DNA of 64,000 bases from JBOFIQ01 sp051654905 (GCA_051654905.1 JBOFYY010000132.1:62001-126000); one strand, 5' to 3'; positions 9,149-18,952 are shown, counted from the stretch's first letter. Made by a program: numbers and translations. Notes: generated by a model not told the origin, from the letters alone.

Positions 9149-11733
9149 TGGTTAAGCGCAATATTCTTTTCGCTCGTCCAGGGCTGGGAGATGTAATCCG
9201 GGCAATTTTGACTGACTGGTCTGGTGCCGGGCTGGTGCAGCCTTTCTTATGGGTTCAACCAGAGTCCATGGAACAAAATATGACGCCAGGACTGTTTATC
9301 GAAAATGGGATAGCTCATGCGATGACTATGGAGTCATTCTTGGCTCAAGGCGCTACCAATATGGTTCGGGTTGGAGTAGTGAATCCGCTCCGCAAAGTTA
9401 ATGAATCAAGTGCTGTTGTAAGTGCTGAGCAGGAAACAGCTTTGCTGAACGCTATTAATATGGTGCGTCCAGGTCAGGACACAAAATTATTGCGTTGTAT
9501 TTTTTCCACCGGACAGTCTGACGAACTTCCAGTTGCTCTTGCCCGAGATGGTTCGCATACGCTAATCCTGTCTCCAGAAACATCTGATGACCCGACACAA
9601 GGTATCGAACCTTTGCCGTCCAATATCGACGATGAGTCACTTGGATGTCATGCCGCTGCTGGACTAGCTGGTATTTGTGGTCTTTGGAGTGGGCTTGAAG
9701 ATGCTCCTTTCGATCGCATAACACCACCACCATCAGGCATGGCACGGCTAGTTAGAACACATTTGCGCTGGGCAGATGGCGCTAGTCTTGATAAGAATTT
9801 ACGATCAGCGGCATTTTCGTTACAGCAAATTCCGCGGCCGCACACTGAAGGTGGGGTAGCTATCTCGTTGCCAGATCCAGCGACGGCAACAAGAGCTACT
9901 GCTAAAGCAGTATGGGATAAACATCAGCAACATTTTTTTAGCGGTCGGCAGCCAATGCCAGCTCAGGAACAACACAAAATTGGCTTATGGAAAGCCATAA
10001 AAATGTTGTTGAGTTTCTTAGTTAAGTCGTTATTTGCTGCTCCGGGAGCCTGGCTTCGGGGGACTTTAGCTAGCGCAAGATCTGGTTTAGAAAATGCGGT
10101 TCAAGGAGCTGTCTTTGGTGAGGGATCAGCATTTACTGTGATCTCTGCCGGAGGGTTGCGTAAGTCTGGAAATGTTGCAGCTAGTATGCACGGTATTGAC
10201 GCGATGATGGCTTCACTCAATGTGGCTCAAGAGGGTGCTCCGCAGTTGCCAGCCTTGTGGCAAGACTACATTTTTGGAGCCCAAGATCTTATCGACGCAG
10301 GTGGTCGTCTTGCTCTTGATGTACAGCGAGTGCAATCTCAATGGGGAATAGTTCCTGATCCAAGTTTTATTGCTCCGCATCCAACGGATATGTTAGTCGT
10401 TGACCCAGCGTTACAGAGCGTTATTGGACGCAGTGTGATTGAAGGATACGACGCTAACGGTCTAGCTACTAGTAATAATGCTTTGCAGTACTGTGCAATG
10501 GATCAAACTTCTCCAGTTCGTACAGTGGCAGCGGCGGCTTTGCGATCAGTACATGATTTCCAACAACGGCGACAAAACTCTTATACAGCAACTGTTGGTA
10601 ATCTGCTGCAAAGTAAATTGGAAAGCTATTACACAGAAGCTGAAGGATATTCGCAGCAACTGCAGCATTTTAATGAGGCTGGAAATCTCGGTGGCGAAAT
10701 CGAACAACAGCAGCGTTCGCTTGCTAAAACTATGCGAATAATGTTGCTAATTGCTGTTCTGCTATCGATTGGATCGATCTGCTTAGGAGCTTTTGCAGTA
10801 CTGGCTTGGAGCGTTGTTGCAGCTATCTGCGTTGCGATATTTTTGGGCTGGTTCGCCTCATCAATTGCAGTTTTTATGAGTCGTCAAAAGCGGCTGTTCC
10901 AGTTGCTTAATACTATGTCTGCTGCTGGACCATGTATTGATGTGCTGACTACGAATGTGGGTAGAGCTCTGCGAGACGCGCGTACGGTGTTATCTGCCTA
11001 TGATCAGTTCTTGGCTTGGAGCCGGATTCTTTCCGCATTTGTTTACTCGCCATTTGGGATCGAATCAGATGATGATGCGAATGAAGTAGCTATTGTTTCT
11101 GGGTTGCCTAAGAACGTTAAGTTGGGCAAACTCGTAGAACCGTCAGAAGCATTCGAAAGAACGGTATATCACCTAAGGCAGCATCAATTCCCGAAGCGAT
11201 GGATGGATGCTCCGTGGGAAATTGGTATTCGACATGGACTAGCTAATCTCAATGCTGCGGGAATGGGAGTAGCAGATTGGCGTGATCTCTATCGAATGTC
11301 GCCAGAGGGTGGAGGATCTCCTTTAGGGCTGTTATCGGAAAAGTTTTTCTCGCAAGGGATGCCGAAGCAGGTCGGTGATTTAGCTTGGTCTGCTACTAGG
11401 CAAGTTCTTAGTGATAAGCGAGATCAGTTCGAATTTGATTCAGCTAATGTCGAGTCTGCTTCGGGAGTTCAGAGTGAAGCTGATTTTATCGGTAAGTTCA
11501 CTCAACGCCTCACTGGACTTCCGTTTACCATAACGCTACTGCAGAATTCGGCTATTGCGATTCGCGACAATCTAGCTCTTGATGACCAGCACCATGATTG
11601 CCCGTGGATCAAAGTTTTGCCAGGGAGACTTGGTCGAGGTGTGGTTCGGGTCGAATATACCGAAGCTCTATCACCCGAGAAGTTTAAGCTGACAGATGAT
11701 AGGAAACAGGAGGACTACAGATGGACATCGTAA
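9148..11733 (+). CDS. Large protein with a central pair of membrane helices, tubulin operon component
   Basis: About 861 residues, not recognised. The first ~270 residues look like a globular alpha/beta domain (start MVKRNILFARPGLGDV). An amphipathic or hydrophobic stretch lies at about 285-310, and a predicted helical region with Gln/Glu-rich sequence lies at about 490-525. It is followed directly by two adjacent hydrophobic helices (about 528-580) and a soluble C-terminal part. The ATG at 9148 shares TAATG with the stop of the tubulin-like gene, implying coupled, stoichiometric translation; an in-frame TTG at 9136 is an alternative. The coupling and the membrane hairpin make it a candidate membrane tether for the tubulin-like protein. 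That role is an inference. Confidence 0.65.
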   Translation: MVKRNILFARPGLGDVIRAILTDWSGAGLVQPFLWVQPESMEQNMTPGLFIENGIAHAMTMESFLAQGATNMVRVGVVNPLRKVNESSAVVSAEQETALLNAINMVRPGQDTKLLRCIFSTGQSDELPVALARDGSHTLILSPETSDDPTQGIEPLPSNIDDESLGCHAAAGLAGICGLWSGLEDAPFDRITPPPSGMARLVRTHLRWADGASLDKNLRSAAFSLQQIPRPHTEGGVAISLPDPATATRATAKAVWDKHQQHFFSGRQPMPAQEQHKIGLWKAIKMLLSFLVKSLFAAPGAWLRGTLASARSGLENAVQGAVFGEGSAFTVISAGGLRKSGNVAASMHGIDAMMASLNVAQEGAPQLPALWQDYIFGAQDLIDAGGRLALDVQRVQSQWGIVPDPSFIAPHPTDMLVVDPALQSVIGRSVIEGYDANGLATSNNALQYCAMDQTSPVRTVAAAALRSVHDFQQRRQNSYTATVGNLLQSKLESYYTEAEGYSQQLQHFNEAGNLGGEIEQQQRSLAKTMRIMLLIAVLLSIGSICLGAFAVLAWSVVAAICVAIFLGWFASSIAVFMSRQKRLFQLLNTMSAAGPCIDVLTTNVGRALRDARTVLSAYDQFLAWSRILSAFVYSPFGIESDDDANEVAIVSGLPKNVKLGKLVEPSEAFERTVYHLRQHQFPKRWMDAPWEIGIRHGLANLNAAGMGVADWRDLYRMSPEGGGSPLGLLSEKFFSQGMPKQVGDLAWSATRQVLSDKRDQFEFDSANVESASGVQSEADFIGKFTQRLTGLPFTITLLQNSAIAIRDNLALDDQHHDCPWIKVLPGRLGRGVVRVEYTEALSPEKFKLTDDRKQEDYRWTS

Positions 11734-14162
11734 AACGTCTGGAGGTACTTACTGAGTGGGAAGCACAGGCTAAAGCAGCTGGGGCAAAAACCATACCTGA
11801 TCATGCTGTACTAGCTCAGCTTGCTCAAACGTGGGAAGCCGGAAATCCAGATCCAGCGGTCTATCATAGGTGGGCAGACTTCTTAGCAGATTTGTTCTGG
11901 CTGGCAGATAATGCGACTCCTAACGCTCTGACACATGCTAGCGCGCGGCAAGTCATGCGTCGTCGTAATGAGCCCTTGGAGCCGCTAGGTTGGGAACCAA
12001 AATCAATGTCAAAGATTGATTTGTTACGCGAATGGCGGAAACAAAAAGGCATTGAGGGGTTGCGAGATGGAGTACTAATTAGCATCGCTAATGCTCCATT
12101 GAGTGAGTCAGCAATTGTGCAACGCCTCCCACCTAATCTACGTGCTGCAAGCGGAGAAATTTTAGCGCTTCTTACCAACGTAGCTAGTGCAAATACGAGT
12201 AGCGCTATCGCTACTACGGTAGTTTCAGATGCTGGGCCTACCCCGCCCGGAGTGGCGTCAGATCCAAAGCCTGCAGCGGTAGCTACAGATACTGGTCCGA
12301 CTCCGCCTGGTGTGGTAGAAGAGTCTGTTGCAGAAGCTGCAGTAGCTACTTCGGAAGTTACTGCTACAGCTACTGTTGCGAACCCGGCTCGTCAAAATGG
12401 AGTTATTGCGTTTATCGACGATGAAGACGATCTGCGTGTAAGGGCCGGTGCATTTATAGGGCGTGATATGACTGCGCCACTTACGGTTCCAGAAAAGCTT
12501 GATATTCGCCGTAATGGCGGAAATATAACCTTGCGGTGGAGCCATAATCCAGAACTTGGTCCAGTAATTTACAGGGTTGTATGTAGTCCTAGAAAACCTT
12601 CGTTTAGCCCTGAAACAGCTACTCAGATTGCGTTGACACGGGAGACGTTGCTTACGTTTCCTTATGAAGCTAAGACTGCTGCAACTATCTTCCAAGTGTG
12701 GGCATACCAAGGAGAGAATGAAAGCGAAGCTAGCTGTAGCCACCCTATTCGGTTAGCTGAAGAAGCTGATATTACGCCAGCGCAAGATTTTAAAGTGGAT
12801 GATGACGGTAGCCAGATGGTGCTGTCTTGGAAACGGATCCCTGACACCGCTAATTACATTGTGTACCGAGGTACTGATGAAGATTTGCTGATGGGAACAG
12901 CCGGTATGCAACCAGTTGCAACACTCGATGGCGATATTTCGGGTTGGGTCGATAATTGTTGCCCACCAAATACTGATGTTACATACATTGTTTATACCGA
13001 GGCTTCGATCCCTAAGTTTACTGACAGCGGTCCTATGCAAGCGCTCCAACGGTCAATTTCTACTCAGTGCCGGATTCGAATGCGGGGCAAGCTAGAAGTA
13101 GTGAATGATCTGGATGTTCGGTTCCGTAGTCAAGATAGCGGTGATGTTTTTGATTTAGTATGGACCGCTCCAGAAAGTGGTGAGGTTGTCGTATATCGCT
13201 CAGATCAGCCGCCAGCGCAAGGCGTGCGTGAAAGAGTATTTAATGTAGCTGACCTTCCTCAGATGGGATTTTTTGATGATAAGAACCATCGTCCAAATTT
13301 CCCTATTCGTCCAGATGGCTCGGGTCGGATGCTCATGCAAGATGTTCCGTGGCCAGATGAATGGGAACGTGTCTGGTTTACACCAGTAACTGTTCTTGAA
13401 GAGCAAATTGTTGTTGGACCATCTAAAGTATTTGTGCGTCCAGGAAATATTACTGATCTCAAGGTGCATGAGCGGATGTATTCCCAGATGGTTACATTCC
13501 GTTGGCGTGGATCAACTTCTCAAGTTCAGATATATCAAATGGCTGAACATGAAAATATATATACGGTATTAGAGAGTGGGCAGCCGCTTCAAACCATATC
13601 GCGGGAAGACTACCGTAAATACGGTGGTTTAACATTGGCTAATCCATCCTTAAATAATCAAGGCTGCACTGTTGTAGTTGTTCCAATGTCGCATGGAGCA
13701 GATGGTACTCAGCGAGGAGAGCCCGCTAAAGTTGAGTACGCTGGGCTGCGGCAAGGCGGCTATAAAATTAATGTGGAACGCGCCTCTGTTTTTGGGAAAG
13801 CTAACCATTACTTCGTAACTTGCTATGGCGATGCAGGTTTAGCAAATGCTCCATTAGAGTTTGCTGCGGTATATAACGAAGAGCGGTTGCCATTGGATCT
13901 CAACGATGGTGTGGTAGTACCAGTAGTTCCCAACTATCCTAAGGATTACCAGCCGGGCAGTGGTGAATATCCTATTGGGGCTTCACTTATGCAGTGGCGC
14001 TATCCGAGCTTTGGTCCGCAGTCACCTGAATGGGCATTTAAGTTAGAGATCCCTAAAAATACGAGGGGATTTATCAGAGTTTTTCCAGTTGGATTAACAG
14101 CAGAGCAAGGTGCGCAACTGGCTTGGACCGATATCACTCCTGAAGAGTTGATGTTGCGATGA
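11721..14162 (+). CDS. FN3-like repeat protein of the GTPase/tubulin operon
   Basis: An 813-residue protein without signal peptide or membrane helix, so probably cytoplasmic. The first ~150 residues form a Trp-rich helical region (start MDIVKRLEVLTEWEAQAK). Residues 165-230 are a low-complexity Ala/Thr/Val/Pro linker in which GPTPPGV occurs twice. From about 255 on there are at least three beta-sandwich units resembling fibronectin type III domains, each with a 'L.W....' strand followed by a YxVxR/S strand (ITLRWSHNPE, VLSWKRIPDTANYIVYRG, DLVWTAPESGEVVVYRS), and possibly more after 560. AGGAGG precedes the ATG, which lies inside the end of the previous gene (13-base overlap). Its stop overlaps the next ATG (ATGA). 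FN3-like arrays usually act as scaffolds. Confidence 0.65.
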   Translation: MDIVKRLEVLTEWEAQAKAAGAKTIPDHAVLAQLAQTWEAGNPDPAVYHRWADFLADLFWLADNATPNALTHASARQVMRRRNEPLEPLGWEPKSMSKIDLLREWRKQKGIEGLRDGVLISIANAPLSESAIVQRLPPNLRAASGEILALLTNVASANTSSAIATTVVSDAGPTPPGVASDPKPAAVATDTGPTPPGVVEESVAEAAVATSEVTATATVANPARQNGVIAFIDDEDDLRVRAGAFIGRDMTAPLTVPEKLDIRRNGGNITLRWSHNPELGPVIYRVVCSPRKPSFSPETATQIALTRETLLTFPYEAKTAATIFQVWAYQGENESEASCSHPIRLAEEADITPAQDFKVDDDGSQMVLSWKRIPDTANYIVYRGTDEDLLMGTAGMQPVATLDGDISGWVDNCCPPNTDVTYIVYTEASIPKFTDSGPMQALQRSISTQCRIRMRGKLEVVNDLDVRFRSQDSGDVFDLVWTAPESGEVVVYRSDQPPAQGVRERVFNVADLPQMGFFDDKNHRPNFPIRPDGSGRMLMQDVPWPDEWERVWFTPVTVLEEQIVVGPSKVFVRPGNITDLKVHERMYSQMVTFRWRGSTSQVQIYQMAEHENIYTVLESGQPLQTISREDYRKYGGLTLANPSLNNQGCTVVVVPMSHGADGTQRGEPAKVEYAGLRQGGYKINVERASVFGKANHYFVTCYGDAGLANAPLEFAAVYNEERLPLDLNDGVVVPVVPNYPKDYQPGSGEYPIGASLMQWRYPSFGPQSPEWAFKLEIPKNTRGFIRVFPVGLTAEQGAQLAWTDITPEELMLR

Positions 14163-16819
14163 CCATTGGACAGTTGGTGTACACCGTTTTTGATCTAGAA
14201 CAAGGTCAATGCGGTGGTTGGGGAGTAAAAGAATCGGTAGGTATTGATGCCGATGTCATTCCTGCTATTGTGGCGCGCTGTCCAACCGCACTTGGATTTA
14301 TTGAAAAAGCACCTAGCTTTGCAACTCAAGATCAGGTCGCGACGATGCCACGTAGAATGGCTGTTGGTCCGGTATCTGCTGGTAGTTGGTTGCATGCAGT
14401 TTGGAACTCGTTGGATTCTGGGTTAGATGCAACAGGGCGACCTAATGTATTTACCCATGTCTATATTCCTGATAAACAAATTAGGCATATTGAGTTATGG
14501 CGTAACCGTGGTTGGCTTACTCCATTTGGGGCGCGCCAGATTAATGAAACATCGCTCATAGCTGGTGGTCCACTTCCAGTAGATCTTTCGGCTTCGACAG
14601 CGCTTTTCTTACAAGCATCAGATACTTGGCGAGTCGGTACGCTATGTGTTCTTGCAGATGCGGTAGCACAAGCTTTTAAAGCTGGTGAACAGCCGGTTGT
14701 GATGCTGTTAGATGCTATGGAGGAAGCCCCTTGGTGGATTAGTGCTCTGCAATATGTAATGAGTTGTGGCACAGCAGATCGTTTGTGTTATTCGACATAT
14801 GAACGGGCTTCAGCGGTTAATTCTTGGGCTGATTTTGGGTATCACGTTGTTGGAGTTCCAAAAAGTGATGCAGAGCAATTACTGAAACAATATAAGGGCG
14901 TCATTATTGATATGACGCAGACTCCAGAGCTAGGGCAGTACGGACAAACCCCGCATCGGGTCATGTCTGGTGATTTTTATGCTGGAGAATGGTCGACGTT
15001 GATCCTTGATGCACTTGCTGATCCGTCTGGATTACCTCAGTTAAAGGAAGAACTGGATCAGATCGCTGCGCGCGTTGGTGATGTTGGTCTTGATCCAGCG
15101 TGGCCGCTAGCTATGAGAGTAAGTTTGCTAAATTCTTCGGATGTCGTCTACGAAGCTGCTTGCGTTATCCAACGTGCTACGCCAGATACTGTGATTAACG
15201 ATCAAGAACTTTTCGACGCAGTCGCTGCTTCGCTTAGCGTTATTGCAGGAAATGATCCGATGGCTATTGCTAATCAGATGTTTCAGCATAAACAATATTC
15301 TGGATCGTTGCTTGTAGGGAAACTATTGGCTGTTAGCTATGCGTCAGCGTTAATAAGTGATGAGACTAAGCTCAATAATCCGTCCTTAATTATGCCTCCG
15401 CAAGAATATAAACCAGTGGTTGTCGGCGATGTTGCTGCGAACATGAAAGAATATATTAAAAGACTTCGGGATAAGCAGCGTAGCTATCAGATATCAGAGG
15501 CTTTTGCTGGGCAGTCATTATATTCACCAGCTGTCGGCGGTTCGGCTGTGGATGAAGTTGCATTTTCATATATAAATTATGTAATTACTGCTATTAATAT
15601 GCGTCGGCTAGTTCATGCTTTGGGGTGGGAGGAAAAGTTATCAGAAGATGCGCAAGTAGCAGTTGATACCTACCTGGCTCCGATTGCTTATGATAAAACA
15701 GCTAATTCGGTATGGCAGTTGGTGGCAACATTGCCATATGAGCTTAAAGAGCTTATCAATAAAGGTTTTAGAGAACTTGCTTCTAGCCGGATGATGGGGG
15801 ATCGAATAGCTCCTGATGCGTTGCGTGTGCTCGAGTTGAGCTCGGGGCGGCGTCTATTGGATAGTGATTTTGTTGTAAAAAACCTTCAAACTAACGAAGT
15901 GTCTCCGTTAGCTGTAGAACTTGCAGTATATGTTTTAGATGATCCAAACCTTAATAACACCATTGCTGTTGCTGCCGCTGCGGTGTTGCTGGCGGCGTCA
16001 GATTTTCCTAATAGCACTTGCTATGAAAAAATTTGGCCGCGTATTGAAAAGCTAACGATTACCCCAACTCAGATAGTCGATCTCTATCGGCGAGGTTGTC
16101 GGATTCCATTACTGCGGTTTACGGTTAGATCGTTGTTGAATAGCCCTGACCCTTCGCCCTTATTTGAGCAGCAGTTGTCTAATGAGATTAGTAAAACTGC
16201 TGTTCTAATGAGGTTGCGGTACGAGCTAACAAGCAAAAATTCTCTAGCGGGTGTATTTAATAGCTATGAATACTTTATGAATCTATCCGATGAGTTAATA
16301 GGTTTAGTTAATGCTGAATTGGCGGTAGGTGGGACTGATCCTATTGTGCAGCAGGCGCTTATGGGTCTAGCTATAATTAGCGCTATATGTAATCCAGTTG
16401 GCAATAATATAAATATGTCCACTTTATTTAGTGAAGGTAAAGCTAGTCTTGCTAGTGAAACGATGGACGATATATGTAAGGTATTAGCTAATAGGTCAAT
16501 GTCGGTAAATAAGATAATTGTTGCCGCTGGGTTACTTAATCCGAATATCAGAAATTCAGAATCGCCATATTCTTACCTTTGGGATGAATATGGAGAAGAA
16601 GATTCTCCGATGGTGAAATTCTTAGTTCATTTAATTAAACCATTGGAAGATCAAGATTGCAGTAAAGCCCTTGGTGAAGCGACTGAAGAGTTGCGAGGTG
16701 TAGCTTCGTCAAGTGGGGATAGAACTCGTGCTATTGAAGATCTACAAAAGTCTTTGTTAGCAAAAGCTAAGCCAAAGAGGCCATGGCTATCGCGCCGTAT
16801 AAGCGGAGAGGGAAAATGA
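14159..16819 (+). CDS. GTPase-associated protein 1 (GAP1)-like protein
   Basis: An 886-residue soluble protein. The N-terminal 250 residues resemble the GAP1 N-terminal domain predicted in bacterial GTPase-centred conflict systems: an opening QLVYTVFDLEQGQCGGWGV-type segment, a GPVSAGSWLHAVWNS stretch and a VFTHVY strand, like other proteins with an 'xLhYTS...G.gxqv' start. The remaining ~630 residues are all-helical and look like a repeat-rich adaptor, with no catalytic motif visible. It begins in an ATGA overlap with the FN3-like gene and ends four bases before the second vWA gene. Codon use in the last third is noticeably more AT-rich than in its neighbours. Family knowledge places such proteins beside double or TRAFAC-type GTPases, as here. 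The assignment is by memory of the family pattern. Confidence 0.55.
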   Translation: MTIGQLVYTVFDLEQGQCGGWGVKESVGIDADVIPAIVARCPTALGFIEKAPSFATQDQVATMPRRMAVGPVSAGSWLHAVWNSLDSGLDATGRPNVFTHVYIPDKQIRHIELWRNRGWLTPFGARQINETSLIAGGPLPVDLSASTALFLQASDTWRVGTLCVLADAVAQAFKAGEQPVVMLLDAMEEAPWWISALQYVMSCGTADRLCYSTYERASAVNSWADFGYHVVGVPKSDAEQLLKQYKGVIIDMTQTPELGQYGQTPHRVMSGDFYAGEWSTLILDALADPSGLPQLKEELDQIAARVGDVGLDPAWPLAMRVSLLNSSDVVYEAACVIQRATPDTVINDQELFDAVAASLSVIAGNDPMAIANQMFQHKQYSGSLLVGKLLAVSYASALISDETKLNNPSLIMPPQEYKPVVVGDVAANMKEYIKRLRDKQRSYQISEAFAGQSLYSPAVGGSAVDEVAFSYINYVITAINMRRLVHALGWEEKLSEDAQVAVDTYLAPIAYDKTANSVWQLVATLPYELKELINKGFRELASSRMMGDRIAPDALRVLELSSGRRLLDSDFVVKNLQTNEVSPLAVELAVYVLDDPNLNNTIAVAAAAVLLAASDFPNSTCYEKIWPRIEKLTITPTQIVDLYRRGCRIPLLRFTVRSLLNSPDPSPLFEQQLSNEISKTAVLMRLRYELTSKNSLAGVFNSYEYFMNLSDELIGLVNAELAVGGTDPIVQQALMGLAIISAICNPVGNNINMSTLFSEGKASLASETMDDICKVLANRSMSVNKIIVAAGLLNPNIRNSESPYSYLWDEYGEEDSPMVKFLVHLIKPLEDQDCSKALGEATEELRGVASSSGDRTRAIEDLQKSLLAKAKPKRPWLSRRISGEGK

Positions 16820-16823
16820 CATT

Positions 16824-17795
16824 ATGCCTGCATTTTCGTTAGAGGGAAATAACGCTATCGCGATGCCTGCTACGCAACTTGTGGCTAGAGGAGCAACTAA
16901 TACTGGTGTTCCGGTGCGACTGGAATTAGCCGGGCAAACTGCTCCGCTGCGCGATCCTATGCTGGGACATCCAGATGATTTATTGGCCATTGCTCCGGTG
17001 ACAGATACTTGGGAGATTGTTGCCGTAAATCCTGCCGGAATGCCATTCCCTATTGGAACAACAGTAACAGTGCGGGTTTCGCATCAAGATGGTCGTTCAA
17101 CAGACCCGTTGGCTGTTGATATTCGAGATGTCGGTTTGAGCGGTGTGATCTCTTGCTCGCTGGCGCGGTTAGAGCATCGAGATGATGGCAAAGTAACACT
17201 TAAATTGACTCAATTGAGTGAAGCAGAGATCAAGTTATCTCCTCAAGGAGAGTTTTCTCGTGCGATAGCTCGTCGAACCGTGCAAGATAGTGAAGGTCTA
17301 CTGCAAGGAATAGCAGTAGTTGTTGATACTTCTGCTTCGCTGCGAGCTTGGATTGAAGCGGGTGCCGTCGCTAGCCTGATAGATATTTTAGCTGGTGTTG
17401 ACTCGCTTCTTGATGATGATCAAAGCCTAGATATGGTTGTAGGGAGAGATAACATAAAGCTGTCGGTACTGTCTGCTGCAACTGATGCTGGCGAAAATCT
17501 TTCGAATAGGCCATTGGAAACATCTTTTGTTATTCCTGCGGCATTGGTATCTAAGCATTCGGTGATCATTACAGATACGGTTCCACCACGCTGGTCTCCA
17601 GAGCAGGGATTATTACTAGTCCTTGGAGAAGATGAGGCACTTAAGCTGTTGGTTCCTGCCGGTAAGCGGGGGATTGTGCCAGTGGCAGGACAGTCAGTAG
17701 CAGATGTTGCTGAGATGCTTGCTGGTTCATCATCTCGGTGCGAGATGCTTATTTCTAAGATTGTTTCAGAGTTGAAAGAAACGAGCGCATTATGA
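16824..17795 (+). CDS. Cytoplasmic vWA-domain protein
   Basis: A 323-residue protein with two parts. Residues 1-115 are a beta-rich domain (start MPAFSLEGNNAIAMPATQ). A von Willebrand A-like domain covers about 155-320, with the MIDAS motif DTSAS near residue 168 preceded by the hydrophobic strand GIAVVV, and the strand SVIITDT near 250 in the position of the metal-coordinating aspartate. No signal peptide or membrane segment is seen. A GAGAGGGA ribosome binding site lies just before the ATG. The stop overlaps the start of the GTPase gene (ATGA at 17792-17795), so the two are probably made together. It is a second, intracellular vWA partner to the secreted one at 2687-5533, perhaps a metal-dependent adaptor for the GTPase. 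Confidence 0.7.
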   Translation: MPAFSLEGNNAIAMPATQLVARGATNTGVPVRLELAGQTAPLRDPMLGHPDDLLAIAPVTDTWEIVAVNPAGMPFPIGTTVTVRVSHQDGRSTDPLAVDIRDVGLSGVISCSLARLEHRDDGKVTLKLTQLSEAEIKLSPQGEFSRAIARRTVQDSEGLLQGIAVVVDTSASLRAWIEAGAVASLIDILAGVDSLLDDDQSLDMVVGRDNIKLSVLSAATDAGENLSNRPLETSFVIPAALVSKHSVIITDTVPPRWSPEQGLLLVLGEDEALKLLVPAGKRGIVPVAGQSVADVAEMLAGSSSRCEMLISKIVSELKETSAL

Positions 17796-18937
17796 GTACA
17801 AGTTGTCCGCATTGTTTCAATGAACTTCCCTTAGATAAGTTTCTTTTTACTTGTAGAGGGCAGTGTCCAGAACACGATGATGATCAGTTTGGATACTTCC
17901 ATGGCGTTCGTATGAAATCTCGACCGCTGACTGGATGGACTCCGTCGCAAGAGCGTAATCTTCGAACAATGATCTCGGGGCAGAACAAACCGCCAGTTGT
18001 GCAATGTCATATGTGTCAAGGCGCGACAGTAGAAGTTTGTCCAATATGTCATTTTGTGTTGCCTGATGAGTGGCGGGGTTCAACAACTACTTGTATTGCT
18101 TTAGCAGGATCTAGATCCTCTGGTAAGTCTGTTTATATTGGGGTGCTATTTCAGTTCCACGAGTTCTTTATGCGGACAAGCGGAAGTTTTATGGCTTTCG
18201 ATCCGCCGAGCATGAAGCATTACGAAAAGGTTTATAAAAAAGCACTTGATGAGGCTCGTGGATTGCAAGGTACAGCAAGAGCTGGTCAAGCTGATGCCGC
18301 ACAACGAAATCCACTTATCCTACGCGGGACGATTAAAGGTCAGCCGCATGCTATTGCAATTCGTGATGTTGCTGGCGAAGATCTGGAGCAGCAAGATGCG
18401 CAGCAGGGAGCTCTGGAGTTTTATAATCATGCAGATGCGGTTTTCTTCATGTTCGATCCGTCTGCGGTAGCTCAGATTCAACGACAACTGGAACTAAGAT
18501 TGCCGTTGGCTGCCCCTGGTGGCCCGCCAGAACCAGTGCTTAGATATGTGCTTAAGCTAATGGGAGGAACTGGAAAGCTTGCAGTAATCATGAGTAAGTT
18601 CGACATAATTCATGAACTTCAAGATGTTAAAGACGGCGAACTTGCTGCAGCATTGCGTAATCCGGGGGCTGCAATTCGTAGAGATCCTGGAGTCTCTGCG
18701 CAATACGATCCAGCAGAAGCATATTTGTTGAGTCAAGAAGTGCGCTCGTTATTGCTTCGGTTAGATCCACATGGAATCGTGAATAGTATTGAGAATGATC
18801 CGATGAATAAGGATCTGCAAGCCCAATATTTTGCTGTTTCGGCATTGGGGTCTCAACCAGATGGGATAAATCTAAATCCTTCTGGTATCACCCCCTACCG
18901 TATTCTTGATCCGCTGCGGTGGGTGTTATCGACTTAG
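17792..18937 (+). CDS. Zinc-ribbon TRAFAC-clade (double-GTPase-type) GTPase
   Basis: A 381-residue protein. The N-terminus has paired CxxC motifs (CPHC at 5-8, C21/C25 and CHMC...CPIC around 72-87), suggesting zinc ribbons. A P-loop follows at about 106-113 (GSRSSGKS), a Walker-B/G3-like RDVAGED near 191 and a G4-like MSKFD near 267 (usual form N/TKxD). This fits the TRAFAC-clade GTPases annotated with bacterial GAP1 partners. No membrane segment is seen. It is the last gene of the operon: its start overlaps the vWA stop, and a strong hairpin begins 16 bases after its stop. It is the likely NTP-hydrolysing switch of the system. Nucleotide preference is inferred from motif, not tested. Confidence 0.75.
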   Translation: MSTSCPHCFNELPLDKFLFTCRGQCPEHDDDQFGYFHGVRMKSRPLTGWTPSQERNLRTMISGQNKPPVVQCHMCQGATVEVCPICHFVLPDEWRGSTTTCIALAGSRSSGKSVYIGVLFQFHEFFMRTSGSFMAFDPPSMKHYEKVYKKALDEARGLQGTARAGQADAAQRNPLILRGTIKGQPHAIAIRDVAGEDLEQQDAQQGALEFYNHADAVFFMFDPSAVAQIQRQLELRLPLAAPGGPPEPVLRYVLKLMGGTGKLAVIMSKFDIIHELQDVKDGELAAALRNPGAAIRRDPGVSAQYDPAEAYLLSQEVRSLLLRLDPHGIVNSIENDPMNKDLQAQYFAVSALGSQPDGINLNPSGITPYRILDPLRWVLST

Positions 18938-18952
18938 AGCAACATGAATATG

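Noticed and set aside
12258..12743. 161-residue minus-strand frame in the FN3-like gene
   Set aside because: It is antisense to a gene with clear repeats and coupling, and its composition is not protein-like.
1416..18937. Type VII (ESX) secretion system
   Set aside because: There is no WXG100 protein, no FtsK/EccC ATPase and no mycosin. The membrane and vWA proteins do not match Ecc components.
1416..18937. vWA-MoxR type system
   Set aside because: No MoxR AAA+ ATPase is present; the only nucleotide-binding motifs are those of the GTPase and the tubulin-like protein.
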